Below, one piece after another: positions 17,410 through 27,663 of a stretch of DNA of 64,000 nucleotides. Source of the DNA: Prevotella sp. UBA2809 (GTDB taxonomy: Bacteria > Bacteroidota > Bacteroidia > Bacteroidales > Bacteroidaceae); assembly GCA_002351725.1 (NCBI GenBank), contig DEHD01000040.1, forward strand, positions 47,597-111,596, read 5' to 3'. A model generated the notes under the pieces. That model saw only the letters and a program-made list of their open reading frames with translations. It had not been told where the DNA came from and did no database searches. Numbering within the stretch: the stretch's first letter is position 1; each line of letters starts with the position of its first letter. A program made the translations under genes and the position numbers.

Positions 17410-17417
17410 TATCTTTG
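17410..17417 (+). promoter_or_regulatory. -7 box of the lipid A operon
   Basis: TATCTTTG, 28 bases before the lpxD ATG. A second TATCTTTG at 17376-17383 sits in an inverted repeat with CAAAGAT four bases later, within the 3' end of the HD gene. Confidence 0.6.
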
Positions 17418-17445
17418 CACGGATATTTAAATACATAACAGAATT

Positions 17446-18495
17446 ATGGAATTTACAGCCAAACAGATTGCTGAATTGATTCAGGGAAGAGTGGAAGGCA
17501 ATGAGAATGCAGCCGTTCGCACTTTTGCAAAAATCGAAGAGGGCGTGGAAGGAGCGATTTCTTTCCTGTCGAACCCAAAATATACACACTATATCTACGA
17601 CACCAAGTCGAGCGTAGTGCTGATTAACGAAGACGTTGAACTTGAGAAACCCGTTAGCTGCACGCTGATTCGCGTAAAGAACGCTTATGAGTGCGTGGCT
17701 AAATTGTTGCAGTTCTACGAGAGCATGAAGCCTGCTAAGACTGGTATCGACCCATTGGCATCTATATCGTCAAAGGCAAAGATCGGAGAGAACGTATACA
17801 TAGGTCCGTTTGCCGTTATCGGCGATGGTGCTGTGGTAGGCGATGGCTGCCAGATTTATGCTCACACAGTGATTGGCGACGGTGTTCAGGTAGGCGAAAA
17901 ATGCCTGCTCTACCCTCACGTAACCATCTATCAGGGATGCAAACTTGGAAATAATGTTACAATACACGCAGGCAGCGTGATAGGTGCCGACGGATTCGGA
18001 TTTGCACCTAACACCGAAGGATACGACAAGATTCCTCAGATTGGTATCGTGGTTATCGAAGACAACGTAGAGATTGGCGCTAACACATGTATTGACCGCT
18101 CTACAATGGGACAGACAACCATACACAAGGGTGTTAAGCTTGACAACCTGATTCAGGTGGCCCACAACTGCGAGATTGGCGAGAACACCGTTATGAGTGC
18201 CCAGGTTGGTATGGCAGGTTCTACCAAGATTGGATCATGGTGTATGGTTGGCGGACAGGCTGGTTTTGCAGGCCATATTCAGGTGGCCGACAAGACTTTT
18301 GTCGGAGCACAGTGCGGTGTTATCAGTAACACCAAGGGCAATGGCGAGCAGCTTATCGGTTCGCCAGCGGTTAATCCTAAGATGTACTTCAAGGCACGTG
18401 CCATCGACGCAAAGTTGCCAGATATGTATCGTCAGGTTGCCGCTCTGCAGCGTGAGATTGACGCTATAAAGGAAAAAATGGCAATAGAATTCTGA
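17446..18495 (+). CDS. lpxD: UDP-3-O-(3-hydroxyacyl)glucosamine N-acyltransferase
   Basis: 349 residues, third step of lipid A synthesis, adding the N-linked hydroxyacyl chain. N-terminal uridine-binding domain (~1-100), then a left-handed beta helix of hexapeptide repeats (~100-320): [20 protein letters not shown] and so on. The catalytic His segment is [16 protein letters not shown], with SQVGMAGS-like [12 protein letters not shown] following. A C-terminal helix closes the trimer. First gene of lpxD-lpxC/fabZ-lpxA. Confidence 0.95.
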   Translation: MEFTAKQIAELIQGRVEGNENAAVRTFAKIEEGVEGAISFLSNPKYTHYIYDTKSSVVLINEDVELEKPVSCTLIRVKNAYECVAKLLQFYESMKPAKTGIDPLASISSKAKIGENVYIGPFAVIGDGAVVGDGCQIYAHTVIGDGVQVGEKCLLYPHVTIYQGCKLGNNVTIHAGSVIGADGFGFAPNTEGYDKIPQIGIVVIEDNVEIGANTCIDRSTMGQTTIHKGVKLDNLIQVAHNCEIGENTVMSAQVGMAGSTKIGSWCMVGGQAGFAGHIQVADKTFVGAQCGVISNTKGNGEQLIGSPAVNPKMYFKARAIDAKLPDMYRQVAALQREIDAIKEKMAIEF

Positions 18496-18512
18496 AAGTA
18501 AATAAACAAGAT

Positions 18513-19895
18513 ATGAAACAGAAAACTTTGAAAGGCAGTTTTTCTCTTTTCGGAAAAGGACTGCATACAGGTTTGAACCTGACTGTTACATTTAATCCCG
18601 CACCTGAGAACACAGGTTACAAAATCCAGCGTATCGACATGGAGGGACAGCCTATCATCGACGCTATTGCCGAGAACGTAATCGATACCCAGCGCGGTAC
18701 TGTATTGGGCAAGGGCGACGCACGAGTATCAACAGTAGAGCACGGTCTCTCAGCCCTCTACGCTCTGGGCATCGACAACTGTCTGATTCAGGTTAACGGT
18801 CCTGAGTTCCCAATCCTCGACGGTTCTGCCATCCTCTACGTGAACAAGATTCAGGAGATAGGTATCGAAGAGCAGAACGCACCAAAAGACTACTACATTA
18901 TCCGCAAGAAAATAGAGATTAAGGACGAGCAGACTGGATCGTGCATCACAATCCTGCCAGATGATGCATTTACCATCACAGCCATGTGCTCGTTTGAGAG
19001 TAAGTTCATCAACTCACAGTTTGCTACTCTCGACGATCCTGCAAAATATGCAACAGAGATTGCCAGCGCACGCACATTCGTGTTCGTACGCGACATCGAG
19101 CCTCTGCTGCAGGCCAACCTGATTAAGGGCGGCGACCTGGATAACGCTATCGTTATCTATGAGCGCCAGACAACTCAGGAACGTCTGGACATGTTGGCAG
19201 ATATGCTACACGTTGAGCATCGCGATGCTACCGACCTGGGCTACATCCAGCACAAGCCACTTCAGTGGGAGAACGAGTGCACACGCCACAAGCTGTTAGA
19301 CATTATTGGCGATATGGCACTGATTGGCAAGCCCATCAAGGGTCGTATCATTGCAACACGTCCTGGTCATACTGTAAATAACAAGTTCGCCCGCATGATG
19401 CGTAAGGAGATTCGTAAGCACGAAATACAGGCACCAATCTACGATCCAAACGAGGAGCCAGTAATGGACGTGAACCGCATTCGCGAACTGCTCCCCCACC
19501 GCTACCCAATGCAGCTGGTAGATAAGGTTATTGAACTGGGCGCCACAACCATCGTTGGTGTTAAGAACATCACATCAAACGAGCCATTCTTCCAGGGGCA
19601 CTTCCCACAGGAGCCTGTAATGCCAGGCGTACTGCAGATTGAGGCTATGGCACAGTGCGGCGGACTGCTGGTGCTGAACACTCTGGAAGAGCCTGAGCGC
19701 TGGAGCACATACTTCATGAAGATTGACGATGTGAAGTTCCGCCAGAAGGTGGTTCCAGGCGACACTCTGATATTCAAGGTTGAACTGCTGGCACCTGTAC
19801 GCCACGGTATCTCGTCGATGAAGGGATACGTATTCGTGGGTGATCACGTAGTATCAGAAGCAACCTTCACTGCACAAATAGTAAAGAACAAGTAA
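18513..19895 (+). CDS. lpxC/fabZ: LpxC-FabZ fusion: lipid A deacetylase and hydroxyacyl-ACP dehydratase
   Basis: 460 residues with two enzymes. Residues ~1-300 are LpxC, the zinc deacetylase that commits to lipid A: STVEHGLSALYALGIDNCLIQV with the zinc His, GPEFPILDGSA, and the catalytic HKLLDIIGDMALIG. Residues ~320-460 are FabZ, a hot-dog dehydratase: LLPHRYPMQLVDKV, then EPFFQGHFPQEPVMPGVLQIEAMAQ with catalytic His and Glu. This fusion is known from Bacteroidota. It couples the hydroxyacyl-ACP pool, shared between fatty-acid elongation and lipid A, to one polypeptide. Gap to lpxA is 5 bases. Confidence 0.95.
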   Translation: MKQKTLKGSFSLFGKGLHTGLNLTVTFNPAPENTGYKIQRIDMEGQPIIDAIAENVIDTQRGTVLGKGDARVSTVEHGLSALYALGIDNCLIQVNGPEFPILDGSAILYVNKIQEIGIEEQNAPKDYYIIRKKIEIKDEQTGSCITILPDDAFTITAMCSFESKFINSQFATLDDPAKYATEIASARTFVFVRDIEPLLQANLIKGGDLDNAIVIYERQTTQERLDMLADMLHVEHRDATDLGYIQHKPLQWENECTRHKLLDIIGDMALIGKPIKGRIIATRPGHTVNNKFARMMRKEIRKHEIQAPIYDPNEEPVMDVNRIRELLPHRYPMQLVDKVIELGATTIVGVKNITSNEPFFQGHFPQEPVMPGVLQIEAMAQCGGLLVLNTLEEPERWSTYFMKIDDVKFRQKVVPGDTLIFKVELLAPVRHGISSMKGYVFVGDHVVSEATFTAQIVKNK

Positions 19896-19900
19896 GAATT

Positions 19901-20674
19901 ATGGCAAATCAGATACATCCAATGGCTATTGTTGACCCAGAGGCAAAGTTGGGCGACAATAATATCATCGGCCCATTCTGCGTTATCGATAAGAACGTTG
20001 TAATTGGCGACAACAACAAACTATACAACAGTGTTACACTGCACTTCGGCACACGTCTGGGTAATAACAACGAGATATTCCCAGGAGCATCAATCTCTAC
20101 TAAGCCTCAGGACCTGAAGTTCCAGGGTGAAGAGACTACATGTGAGATTGGCGATAACAACTCTATCCGCGAGAACGTAACCATCAGCCGTGGTACAGCT
20201 TCTAAGGGTAAGACCACTGTAGGTAACGGCAATCTGCTGATGGAGAATATGCACATCGGACACGACTGCGAGATTGGTAACAACTGCATCATCGGCAACA
20301 CAACAAAGTTTGCCGGCGAGGTTGTGGTTGACGACTGCGCAATCATCTCGGCATGCTGCCTGTTCCACCAGTTCCTGCACGTGGGCGGTTACGGTATGTT
20401 CCAGGGCGGCACACGTACCAGTCAGGACATTCCTCCATACGTTATCGCTGGTAAGGAGCCCGTACGCTACGCAGGAGTGAACCTTATCGGACTGCGCCGC
20501 CGCGGTTTCTCTAACGAGACCATCGAGGCCATCCACGACGCATACCGCATCATCTACTCAAAGGGTGTGATGAAGGAAGGTGTGGCCGAGGCTCGCGCCA
20601 AGTATCCCGACTCGAAGGAGGTAGAATACATCTGCTCGTTTATCGAAAACTCTAAGAGAGGTGTCATCCGCTAA
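19901..20674 (+). CDS. lpxA: UDP-GlcNAc acyltransferase
   Basis: 257 residues, first step of lipid A synthesis (O-acylation of UDP-GlcNAc). A left-handed beta helix of hexapeptide repeats (~1-190) has catalytic His in [18 protein letters not shown], with [25 protein letters not shown] in the C-terminal part. Overlaps miaA by 14 bases. Confidence 0.96.
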   Translation: MANQIHPMAIVDPEAKLGDNNIIGPFCVIDKNVVIGDNNKLYNSVTLHFGTRLGNNNEIFPGASISTKPQDLKFQGEETTCEIGDNNSIRENVTISRGTASKGKTTVGNGNLLMENMHIGHDCEIGNNCIIGNTTKFAGEVVVDDCAIISACCLFHQFLHVGGYGMFQGGTRTSQDIPPYVIAGKEPVRYAGVNLIGLRRRGFSNETIEAIHDAYRIIYSKGVMKEGVAEARAKYPDSKEVEYICSFIENSKRGVIR

Positions 20675-21581
20675 GACCCTGATAGTGATAACAGGGCCCA
20701 CGGCGGTAGGCAAAACAGCCTTGTGCCTGGATATAGCCCAGCACTTTGGCATCCCTATAATAAATGCCGACTCAAGGCAGATATACAAGGAACTGAAGAT
20801 AGGTACGGCGAGCCCAACAGAAGAACAGCTGGCAAAGGTTAAACACTACTTTGTGGGTTCGCTTTCGCTGAACGACTACTACAGCGCATCGCTCTTTGAA
20901 CAACAGACAATGGAAATATTGGAACGCGAGTTCGCCAAGAGCGACTATGCGCTGATGGCAGGTGGAAGCATGATGTATATCGACGCTGTGTGCGACGGAA
21001 TAGACGACATTCCAACAGTGGATGATGTGACGCGCGAGACACTAAAAGCAAGGTTGGCAAGTGAAGGTTTAGAACCTCTGGTAGAAGAACTTAAGCAGCT
21101 TGACCCTGAGTACTACGAGATAGTAGACAAACAGAATCCACGCAGAGTGGTACATGGTCTGGAAATATGTCTGATGACAGGCAAGACCTACACTTCATTC
21201 CGCAAACGAGAAAAGAAACAGCGCCCGTTCCGCATAATAAAAATCGGCCTGAACCGCGACCGTGAGGAGCTATACGACCGCATTAACCAGCGCGTGGACC
21301 AGATGATGGACGAGGGACTGCTGGACGAAGCACGAAACCTCTACCCTATGCGCCACATGAACGCACTGAATACGGTGGGATATAAAGAGATGTTTGCCTA
21401 TCTCGACGGAAAATGGACTCTTGAAGAGGCTGTGGAACGCATAAAAGGCAACACACGCAGATACGCGCGCAAACAATTAACATGGTATAAGAAGGATGAA
21501 CAGATAAGGTGGTTTCACCCCGACGAAAAAGAAAATATTATAAGTTACATATCTCAAGACTATGAGCAACGAAACAACTAA
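20661..21581 (+). CDS. miaA: tRNA dimethylallyltransferase
   Basis: 306 residues, GTG start inside the end of lpxA. Transfers a dimethylallyl group to A37 of tRNAs reading UNN codons. P-loop [24 protein letters not shown]/tRNA segment [19 protein letters not shown], and the tail [39 protein letters not shown] are characteristic. Overlaps mrcA by 20 bases, so translation is likely coupled through lpxA-miaA-mrcA. Confidence 0.95.
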   Translation: MSSAKTLIVITGPTAVGKTALCLDIAQHFGIPIINADSRQIYKELKIGTASPTEEQLAKVKHYFVGSLSLNDYYSASLFEQQTMEILEREFAKSDYALMAGGSMMYIDAVCDGIDDIPTVDDVTRETLKARLASEGLEPLVEELKQLDPEYYEIVDKQNPRRVVHGLEICLMTGKTYTSFRKREKKQRPFRIIKIGLNRDREELYDRINQRVDQMMDEGLLDEARNLYPMRHMNALNTVGYKEMFAYLDGKWTLEEAVERIKGNTRRYARKQLTWYKKDEQIRWFHPDEKENIISYISQDYEQRNN

Positions 21582-24057
21582 CAAATACACGAGCATGCTG
21601 AGCATGGTCATGCAGAAAATCAAGGGCTTTTGGCCTTGGTATAAAGGATTGTATCAGGGACGTGCATGGTATATAAAAACACTCGCAGCTATCGCATCGC
21701 TGGTGGTAGCATTCTTTCTGTATCTTGGTGCAGTAGACATGAACTTCCTGTGGCTGTTCGGTAAATCGCCATCAATGTCTACCATCAAGAACAAGCGCCC
21801 TGCTGAGGCATCGATGATTTATAGTGCCGACGGAAAACAAATAGGAAAGTTCTTCAGCGAGAATCGTACACCTGTGGGCTACGACGATGTTAACCCTGCG
21901 TTCTGGAAGGCATTGATTGATACAGAGGATGAGCGTTTCTATAGTCATCATGGTATTGACTATCAGGCTTTTGCCGCAGCTCTTAAGGACTACGCCTTGC
22001 ATCACGATGCACGTGGAGCATCAACAATCACACAGCAGCTGGCCAAGAACCTGTTCCGTACACGTTCAGAATATTCTACCGGTCTGCTTGGTAACATTCC
22101 CGGCATTAAAATGCTTATTCTGAAGAGTAAGGAGTGGATTACAGCCTACAAGCTGGAGTTCTTCTTCAGTAAGAACGAGATACTTACCCAGTATGCCAAC
22201 ACCGTTGACTTCGGTTCAAATGCATTTGGTATTAAAACAGCATGTAAAACATACTTTGGTTGCTCGCCTAAGCAGCTTACCACTGAACAAGCCGCTGTTC
22301 TTGTAGGTATGCTTAAAGCTACAACCTACTATAATCCGCTTATCAACCCAGAGAACTCACTGAAGCGTCGTAACATTGTGCTCGACCTGATGAAGCAGCA
22401 CGGTGACCTTACCCAGGAAGAGTGTGACTCACTGAAGCAGCTGGAGATAAAGCTTGACTACAGCGTTGAGAATGCATACGACGGCGAGGCTAATTACTTC
22501 CGTGAGGCTGTAGCCGACTGGATGAAGGGATGGTGTGCCGACTATTACGGCGAGAACAAGAAATATGCATACTACACAGAGGGTCTGAAAATTTACACCA
22601 CCCTCGACACTCGCATGCAAAAATATGCCGAGGAGGCTGCCGTTAAACAGATGAAGCAGGTGCAGAAGACATTCAATGCACACTGGGGATCAACTAATCC
22701 TTGGCAAGACGAGCGCCATATAGAGATACCTCACTTCATCGAAGATCTGGCCAAGAAGACACCTTATTATAAATATCTGAGTCATAAATTCGATGGTAAT
22801 CAGGATTCAATCAATTACTATCTGAACCTGCCTCATAAAGTAAAACTGTTCGACTACGATAGCGAAACGGGCTATATCGAGAAAGAGATTTCGACACTCG
22901 ACTCGCTGCGCTATATGGAGCGCTTTATGCACTGCGGATTTGTTGCTATCGAGCCTAAGACAGGACACGTAAAAGCATGGGTTGGCGATGTTGACTTCAA
23001 GACCTGGAAATACGACAAGGTAACAGCAATGCGCCAGCCTGGTTCTACTTTTAAGCTCTTTGTTTACACAGAGGCTATGAATCAGGGTATAACCCCTTGC
23101 GACACTCGTAAGGACGAGTTCTTCTCGATGAAAGTAATGGATCATGGCGAAGAAGTGACATGGGCTCCAACTAATGCAGACGGACGATTCACAAACTCAC
23201 TGATAACACTGAAACAGGCATTCGCTATGAGTATCAACTCGGTGGCTGTCCGTCTTGGTCAGGAGTGCGGTATCGACAATATTGTAAAGACAGCCCACGA
23301 CATGGGTATCAAGAGTAAGCTGGATGCAACACCAGCTTTGGCACTTGGTTCGAGCGATGTAAACCTGCTCGAGATGGTTAATGCCTACTGCACACCTTGT
23401 GCCGATGGTGTTCAGCACGATCCAGTATTGGTAAGCAAGATTGAGGACCGAGACGGAAACGTTATCTACGAGGCTCCTACAGACGGTAATCAGGCAATTC
23501 CTTATCGTAGTGCATTCCTGGTTCAGCAGTTGCTGATGGGCGGTATGAGCGGAACAAGCTCACGCCTAAGAGGATTTGTTGGCTACGACGTAACAGATAC
23601 AGATTTTGGTGGTAAGACCGGTACATCAAATAACCACTCCGATGCATGGTTCATTGGCACTACCCCTAATCTGGTATGTGGAGCCTGGGTTGGTGGCGAG
23701 TATCGTTGCATCCACTTCCGAACAGGAATGCTTGGCCAAGGCAACCGCACTGCACTACCTATCTGTGGCTACTTCCTAGGTAGCGTACTGAAAGATCCTG
23801 CATTTAAGAAGTATCATGCCAAGTTTGGTGCACCACGCGACGCATCGCTCAATCAGTCAATGTATGGTTGTGGTGGTTATCTGGCATTACCCTCTGACTC
23901 AGATTCAATAAGCGTTGACTCATTAGCTTTGTCTAATGGCGATGAATTTATTGAAGTTCAAGGCGAAGGTGGCAAACTGCCAGAAGGAGACACAGAAAAC
24001 GCCAATCAGACTCCAACACCAAACAATAACTCAGAAGCGACTGAGAAAAAAGACTGA
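21562..24057 (+). CDS. mrcA: Penicillin-binding protein 1A, bifunctional
   Basis: 831 residues, class A PBP that polymerises and cross-links peptidoglycan. One N-terminal membrane helix (~46-66). Glycosyltransferase domain: [18 protein letters not shown] with the catalytic Glu, and [14 protein letters not shown]. Transpeptidase domain: active Ser in [15 protein letters not shown] (SxxK), SxN in [11 protein letters not shown], and KTG in [15 protein letters not shown]. The C-terminal ~50 residues are Ser/Asn/Glu-rich and low in structure. Part of the envelope gene run starting at lpxD. Confidence 0.95.
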   Translation: MSNETTNKYTSMLSMVMQKIKGFWPWYKGLYQGRAWYIKTLAAIASLVVAFFLYLGAVDMNFLWLFGKSPSMSTIKNKRPAEASMIYSADGKQIGKFFSENRTPVGYDDVNPAFWKALIDTEDERFYSHHGIDYQAFAAALKDYALHHDARGASTITQQLAKNLFRTRSEYSTGLLGNIPGIKMLILKSKEWITAYKLEFFFSKNEILTQYANTVDFGSNAFGIKTACKTYFGCSPKQLTTEQAAVLVGMLKATTYYNPLINPENSLKRRNIVLDLMKQHGDLTQEECDSLKQLEIKLDYSVENAYDGEANYFREAVADWMKGWCADYYGENKKYAYYTEGLKIYTTLDTRMQKYAEEAAVKQMKQVQKTFNAHWGSTNPWQDERHIEIPHFIEDLAKKTPYYKYLSHKFDGNQDSINYYLNLPHKVKLFDYDSETGYIEKEISTLDSLRYMERFMHCGFVAIEPKTGHVKAWVGDVDFKTWKYDKVTAMRQPGSTFKLFVYTEAMNQGITPCDTRKDEFFSMKVMDHGEEVTWAPTNADGRFTNSLITLKQAFAMSINSVAVRLGQECGIDNIVKTAHDMGIKSKLDATPALALGSSDVNLLEMVNAYCTPCADGVQHDPVLVSKIEDRDGNVIYEAPTDGNQAIPYRSAFLVQQLLMGGMSGTSSRLRGFVGYDVTDTDFGGKTGTSNNHSDAWFIGTTPNLVCGAWVGGEYRCIHFRTGMLGQGNRTALPICGYFLGSVLKDPAFKKYHAKFGAPRDASLNQSMYGCGGYLALPSDSDSISVDSLALSNGDEFIEVQGEGGKLPEGDTENANQTPTPNNNSEATEKKD

Positions 24058-25847
24058 TGCACGAAGAACAACAACTTGATTTGGACAACAAGGAGTGGCA
24101 AGATGCCCTCCAAATCATAAACTATACCCGTCGCTCGCTTTTCCTTACAGGAAAGGCGGGCACAGGTAAATCAACATTCCTGCGCTACATATCAAAGAAC
24201 ACCAAGAAGAAGCACGTGATACTGGCTCCTACCGGCATCGCAGCTATCAACGCTGGTGGTTCAACACTACATAGTTTCTTTAAGCTGCCCTTCCATCCGT
24301 TGTTGCCAAACGACAAGCAGTATGATTGGCGCCATCTGAAAGAAACACTTAAGTATACTGGAGCGCAACGAAAACTGATACGTGAGGTTGAACTTATTAT
24401 CATCGACGAGATATCGATGGTACGTGCAGACATCATCGATTTTATAGATAAGGTATTACGCGCGTACACGCGTAACCCGGAACCATTCGGCGGAAAACAA
24501 CTGCTGCTTGTGGGCGATATCTATCAGTTGGAACCAGTTCTGAAGGATGAAGACAGACAGCTGCTGCAACCATTTTATCCATCGGCCTATTTCTTTAATG
24601 CAAAGGTATGGCAGGTTATGCCGATAGTATCAATAGAACTGCGCAAGGTCTATCGCCAGACCGATGACAACTTCATCGCTATTCTGGATAGAATCCGCAA
24701 CAATACCGCAACCCAAGCCGATCTGCAATCTCTAAACAGTCGCGTTAAAACCACCGCCCAAGGATTATCCAACAACACCCAACAAATAACACCCGACACC
24801 CAACTTACCATCACTCTTGCTGCTCGCCGCGATACTGTAGATTTCATCAACGAGCAGCAACTGGACGCCTTAGATGGCGATCCCAGTATGTTCAAGGGCG
24901 TGATACAAGGCAACTTCCCAGAAAGCTCGCTCCCCACCCCAATGGAACTACTGCTTAAACCTGGCGCACAAATTATTTTTATCAAGAACGATAAAGAAAA
25001 GCGCTGGGTGAACGGAACACTGGGCACTATCGAATATATAGATGAAGAAGGTGGTGTTATCGGCATCATAACCGAATCTGGAATGGAGTACGATGTTGAG
25101 CGTGACATCTGGGAGAACATGCGATACACCTTCAACGAGAAGGAACAGAAGATAGAAGAAGAGCTGCTGGGCACTTACACCCAGTTTCCGATAAGACTGG
25201 CTTGGGCGATAACTGTTCATAAAAGTCAGGGACTTACATTCCAGCAAGTTTCAATAGACTTTGGCGGCGGAGGTGCATTTGCCGGCGGACAGACATATGT
25301 GGCTCTGTCGCGCTGCACTTCGCTCGAAGGGATAACCTTGAAAGAGCCATTACGACAAAGCGACATCTTTGTGAGGGCAGAGGTAGTGAGGTTTGCCAAC
25401 CAGTATAACGACCAGAAGCTTATAAACCAAGCCCTGAAGGAGGGCAAGGCCGATCGTGAATATCGTGATGCTATACGAGCCTTCGACAAAGGCGATTTTG
25501 GAGCGTTTCTTGATAATTTCTTCAAGGCCATCCACTCACGCTATGATATTGAGAAGCCACACATCAAGCGATACATCCGAAAAAAACTGGAGATAATAAA
25601 CCGACAGAGACGAGCTATCATCGAGATACAGGCCCGAAAAGACGAAGAGATTTCAAAACTAAGAACAGAACTCGATGCCAAGAATGAGCAACTGAAACGT
25701 TTGGCAGCCGAATACACTATACTTGGACGCGAATGTGAACATGAACACATGAACGATGCCGCAATACGTAACTATCAAAAGGCTTTGGAGCTATATCCTG
25801 ATGCCGGTGACGCAAAACGAAGACTAAAGAAACTGCAGAAACAATGA
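24057..25847 (+). CDS. PIF1-like AAA/helicase with C-terminal TPR segment
   Basis: 596 residues, ATG overlapping the mrcA stop. Walker A FLTGKAGTGKSTFLRYI, Walker B IIIDEISMVRADIID, LLVGDIYQLEPVL, and the C-terminal helicase motif AWAITVHKSQGLTFQQVSID...YVALSRCTSLEG place it with PIF1/RecD-type superfamily 1B helicases. After ~500 a coiled coil (EEISKLRTELDAKNEQLKRLAAEY) and one TPR-like unit (AAIRNYQKALELYPDAGDAKRRL) follow. Substrate, DNA or RNA:DNA, not known. Overlaps the HAD gene by 4 bases. Confidence 0.88.
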   Translation: MHEEQQLDLDNKEWQDALQIINYTRRSLFLTGKAGTGKSTFLRYISKNTKKKHVILAPTGIAAINAGGSTLHSFFKLPFHPLLPNDKQYDWRHLKETLKYTGAQRKLIREVELIIIDEISMVRADIIDFIDKVLRAYTRNPEPFGGKQLLLVGDIYQLEPVLKDEDRQLLQPFYPSAYFFNAKVWQVMPIVSIELRKVYRQTDDNFIAILDRIRNNTATQADLQSLNSRVKTTAQGLSNNTQQITPDTQLTITLAARRDTVDFINEQQLDALDGDPSMFKGVIQGNFPESSLPTPMELLLKPGAQIIFIKNDKEKRWVNGTLGTIEYIDEEGGVIGIITESGMEYDVERDIWENMRYTFNEKEQKIEEELLGTYTQFPIRLAWAITVHKSQGLTFQQVSIDFGGGGAFAGGQTYVALSRCTSLEGITLKEPLRQSDIFVRAEVVRFANQYNDQKLINQALKEGKADREYRDAIRAFDKGDFGAFLDNFFKAIHSRYDIEKPHIKRYIRKKLEIINRQRRAIIEIQARKDEEISKLRTELDAKNEQLKRLAAEYTILGRECEHEHMNDAAIRNYQKALELYPDAGDAKRRLKKLQKQ

Positions 25848-26476
25848 AACAAATAAAGAACATCGCATTCGATTTGGGTGGCGTAGTAATTGCACTTAGC
25901 TACGAGCAGGCCGTAAGACGTTTCGAGGAAATAGGACTTAAAGATGCCCGTCAACATCTTGACGCATTCCACCAGCGAGGTATTTTCGGTGATTTAGAAC
26001 GTGGCATAATAACAACTGAAGAGTTTCGTATAGAACTTGGCAAGCTTATTGGCAGAGAAGTTACTTACGATGAGTGCTTTTATGCCTGGCACGGATATGT
26101 GGAATATGTGCCACAAAAGAATCTGCAGATGTTATTGAAATTACGCCAACTGGGATATAAGGTATGCCTACTATCTAACACAAACCCATTCATGATGCAG
26201 TGGGCAATGAGTAACGAGTTCGACGGAAATGGACATTCTATGGATTATTACTTCGATAATCTGTATCTTAGCTATAAATACAAGTACATGAAACCATCGC
26301 CAGAAATCTTCAAAATCATGCTTGAAGGACAACAATCAAGCGCCGAAGAAACTCTTTTTATTGACGACGGACAGAAAAACGTAGAAGCAGCAAAAGAATT
26401 GGGTATGAAAACCCTGTTTCCGGAAAACAACGAAGACTGGACAGAGTCACTTGCAAAGTTACTCGGAATTGAGTAG
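25844..26476 (+). CDS. HAD-superfamily hydrolase (epoxide hydrolase/YihX-like)
   Basis: 210 residues. HAD motif I is present as FDLGGVVIAL, in which the usual second Asp of DxD is replaced by Gly, as in the YihX/haloacid-type subgroup. Motif II is VCLLSNTN, motif III Lys in KYMKPSPEIFK, motif IV LFIDDGQKNVEAAKELGM. Likely a small-molecule phosphatase; substrate unknown. Last gene of the run from lpxD; no clear terminator follows. Confidence 0.85.
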   Translation: MKQIKNIAFDLGGVVIALSYEQAVRRFEEIGLKDARQHLDAFHQRGIFGDLERGIITTEEFRIELGKLIGREVTYDECFYAWHGYVEYVPQKNLQMLLKLRQLGYKVCLLSNTNPFMMQWAMSNEFDGNGHSMDYYFDNLYLSYKYKYMKPSPEIFKIMLEGQQSSAEETLFIDDGQKNVEAAKELGMKTLFPENNEDWTESLAKLLGIE

Positions 26477-26586
26477 TTTTATACCCAAAAAGCAATCGTT
26501 TGCATAGCATTTCATGTTAATATAGTTTAAATTCAATAATTGTGTAGGCACACATCGGCAATTCATCAAAAAAAAACGCCAAAAAA

Positions 26587-26618
26587 TTTGTGAGTTTCCA
26601 AAAAAAGCCTTACCTTTG
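26587..26618 (+). promoter_or_regulatory. Promoter of sRNA-like unit B
   Basis: TTTG (26587-26590), 20 bases, TACCTTTG (26611-26618), the same layout as unit A. Confidence 0.72.
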
Positions 26619-26624
26619 CCAACG

Positions 26625-26714
26625 TTATCCTGAAAACAATCTTTTTACCTTAGAAAACTAATACCTATTGAAGATATGGAGCGATCGCTTGCGAAAGTCA
26701 TCGCTTTATTTTTT
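26625..26714 (+). ncRNA. sRNA-like unit B
   Basis: About 90 bases. It carries AATCTTTTTACCTTAG (26638-26653) and AAACTAAT (26655-26662), matching unit A with one change in the 16-base box. A weak hairpin CCTAT/ATATGG follows at the same relative position, then a terminator: AGCGAT (26680-26685), loop, ATCGCT (26700-26705), and a T-rich run. A 22-codon frame starts at ATG 26676 (MERSLAKVIALFFALKLTVK, then LY; stop 26742-26744) and runs through the terminator, so a peptide product cannot be excluded. It lies between the HAD gene and rplU and has its own promoter. Confidence 0.68.
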
Positions 26715-26793
26715 GCCCTTAAGTTAACTGTTAAACTTTACTAAATATTGCACACCTACCATGCATAACTTCTTAAGTCTCAACTAAAAGTTG

Positions 26794-26801
26794 TACCTTT
26801 G
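26794..26801 (+). promoter_or_regulatory. -7 box of rplU-rpmA
   Basis: TACCTTTG, giving a leader of about 85 bases before rplU. Confidence 0.65.
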
Positions 26802-26820
26802 CACCCTGTTAGAGTCCGTT

Positions 26821-26870
26821 GGGGCAGAGTTAAGTGTGTACGAACGTATGCCGCCTCGCGGAAAAACCCC
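26821..26870 (+). promoter_or_regulatory. Structured rplU leader, candidate r-protein autoregulatory site
   Basis: GGGG (26821-26824) can pair with CCCC (26867-26870), enclosing two hairpins: TACG-AA-CGTA (26839-26848) and CCGC-CTC-GCGG (26851-26861). This makes a compact multi-branch fold directly upstream of rplU. Binding of L21 or another protein is inference. Confidence 0.5.
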
Positions 26871-26891
26871 TAAATACAAATTAAAAGCAAA

Positions 26892-27209
26892 ATGTACGCA
26901 ATTGTAGAAATTCAGGGTCAGCAGTTCAAGGCCGAGCAGGGCAAGAAGCTCTTCGTGCACCACATCAAGGATGTTGAGGCAGGCAAGACTGTTGAATTTG
27001 ACAAGGTACTGCTCGTAGATGCTGACGGTGCAGTAAAGGTAGGTGCTCCAACCGTAGAGGGTGCCAAAGTAGTGTGTGAAGTAGTGAACCCACTCGTAAA
27101 GGGTGACAAGGTCATCGTTTTCAAGATGAAGCGTCGCAAGGACTCTCGTAAGCGCAACGGTCATCGTGAGCAGTTCACAGAAGTAGAAATCAAGTCAGTA
27201 ATCGCTTAA
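26892..27209 (+). CDS. rplU: Ribosomal protein L21
   Basis: 105 residues, large-subunit protein near the base of domain [26 protein letters not shown] and the basic [26 protein letters not shown] end are standard. Operon with rpmA, 21 bases downstream. Confidence 0.97.
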   Translation: MYAIVEIQGQQFKAEQGKKLFVHHIKDVEAGKTVEFDKVLLVDADGAVKVGAPTVEGAKVVCEVVNPLVKGDKVIVFKMKRRKDSRKRNGHREQFTEVEIKSVIA

Positions 27210-27230
27210 AATCGTAGGAGGAACAACATT

Positions 27231-27494
27231 ATGGCACATAAAAAAGGTGTAGGTAGTTCTAAGAACGGTCGTGAGAGCGCAGCTCAGCGACTCGGCATTA
27301 AGATCTTCGGCGGTCAGCAGTGCATCGCAGGTAACATTATCGTTCGCCAGCGTGGTACAAAGCACAACCCAGGTAACAACGTTGCTATCGGTAAGGATGA
27401 TACTCTTTACGCACTCGTTGATGGAACAGTACAGTTCCACAAGGGCAAGCACGATAAGAGCGTTGTATCAGTAATTCCAAACGCTGAGGCCTAA
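27231..27494 (+). CDS. rpmA: Ribosomal protein L27
   Basis: 87 residues, sits near the peptidyl-transferase centre. [29 protein letters not shown] is the conserved N-terminus, without the cleavable extension seen in Firmicutes. An AGGAGG-like stretch (TAGGAGGAACAAC) lies just upstream, one of the few Shine-Dalgarno-like sites in the window. Confidence 0.97.
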   Translation: MAHKKGVGSSKNGRESAAQRLGIKIFGGQQCIAGNIIVRQRGTKHNPGNNVAIGKDDTLYALVDGTVQFHKGKHDKSVVSVIPNAEA

Positions 27495-27539
27495 GGTAAA
27501 ATTTTAAAGAAACACTTATTCCAAACAAACAACACAGAG

Positions 27540-27578
27540 TCCCACTCTCCTACGGAGAGCGGGATTTCTGCTTTTTTT
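27540..27578 (+). terminator. Terminator after rpmA
   Basis: TCCCaCTCTCC pairs with GGAGAGcGGGA across 27540-27564 around a short loop, followed by a T run at 27572-27578. Confidence 0.8.
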
Positions 27579-27612
27579 CGGCTAATTCCTTGGCTAATTA
27601 AACGATTATTTG

Positions 27613-27620
27613 TACCTTTG
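27613..27620 (+). promoter_or_regulatory. -7 box of serS
   Basis: TACCTTTG; ATG at 27664. Confidence 0.6.
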
Positions 27621-27663
27621 CACCTTAGAATAATGAATATAAACAAATAAATACGTATTTAAT

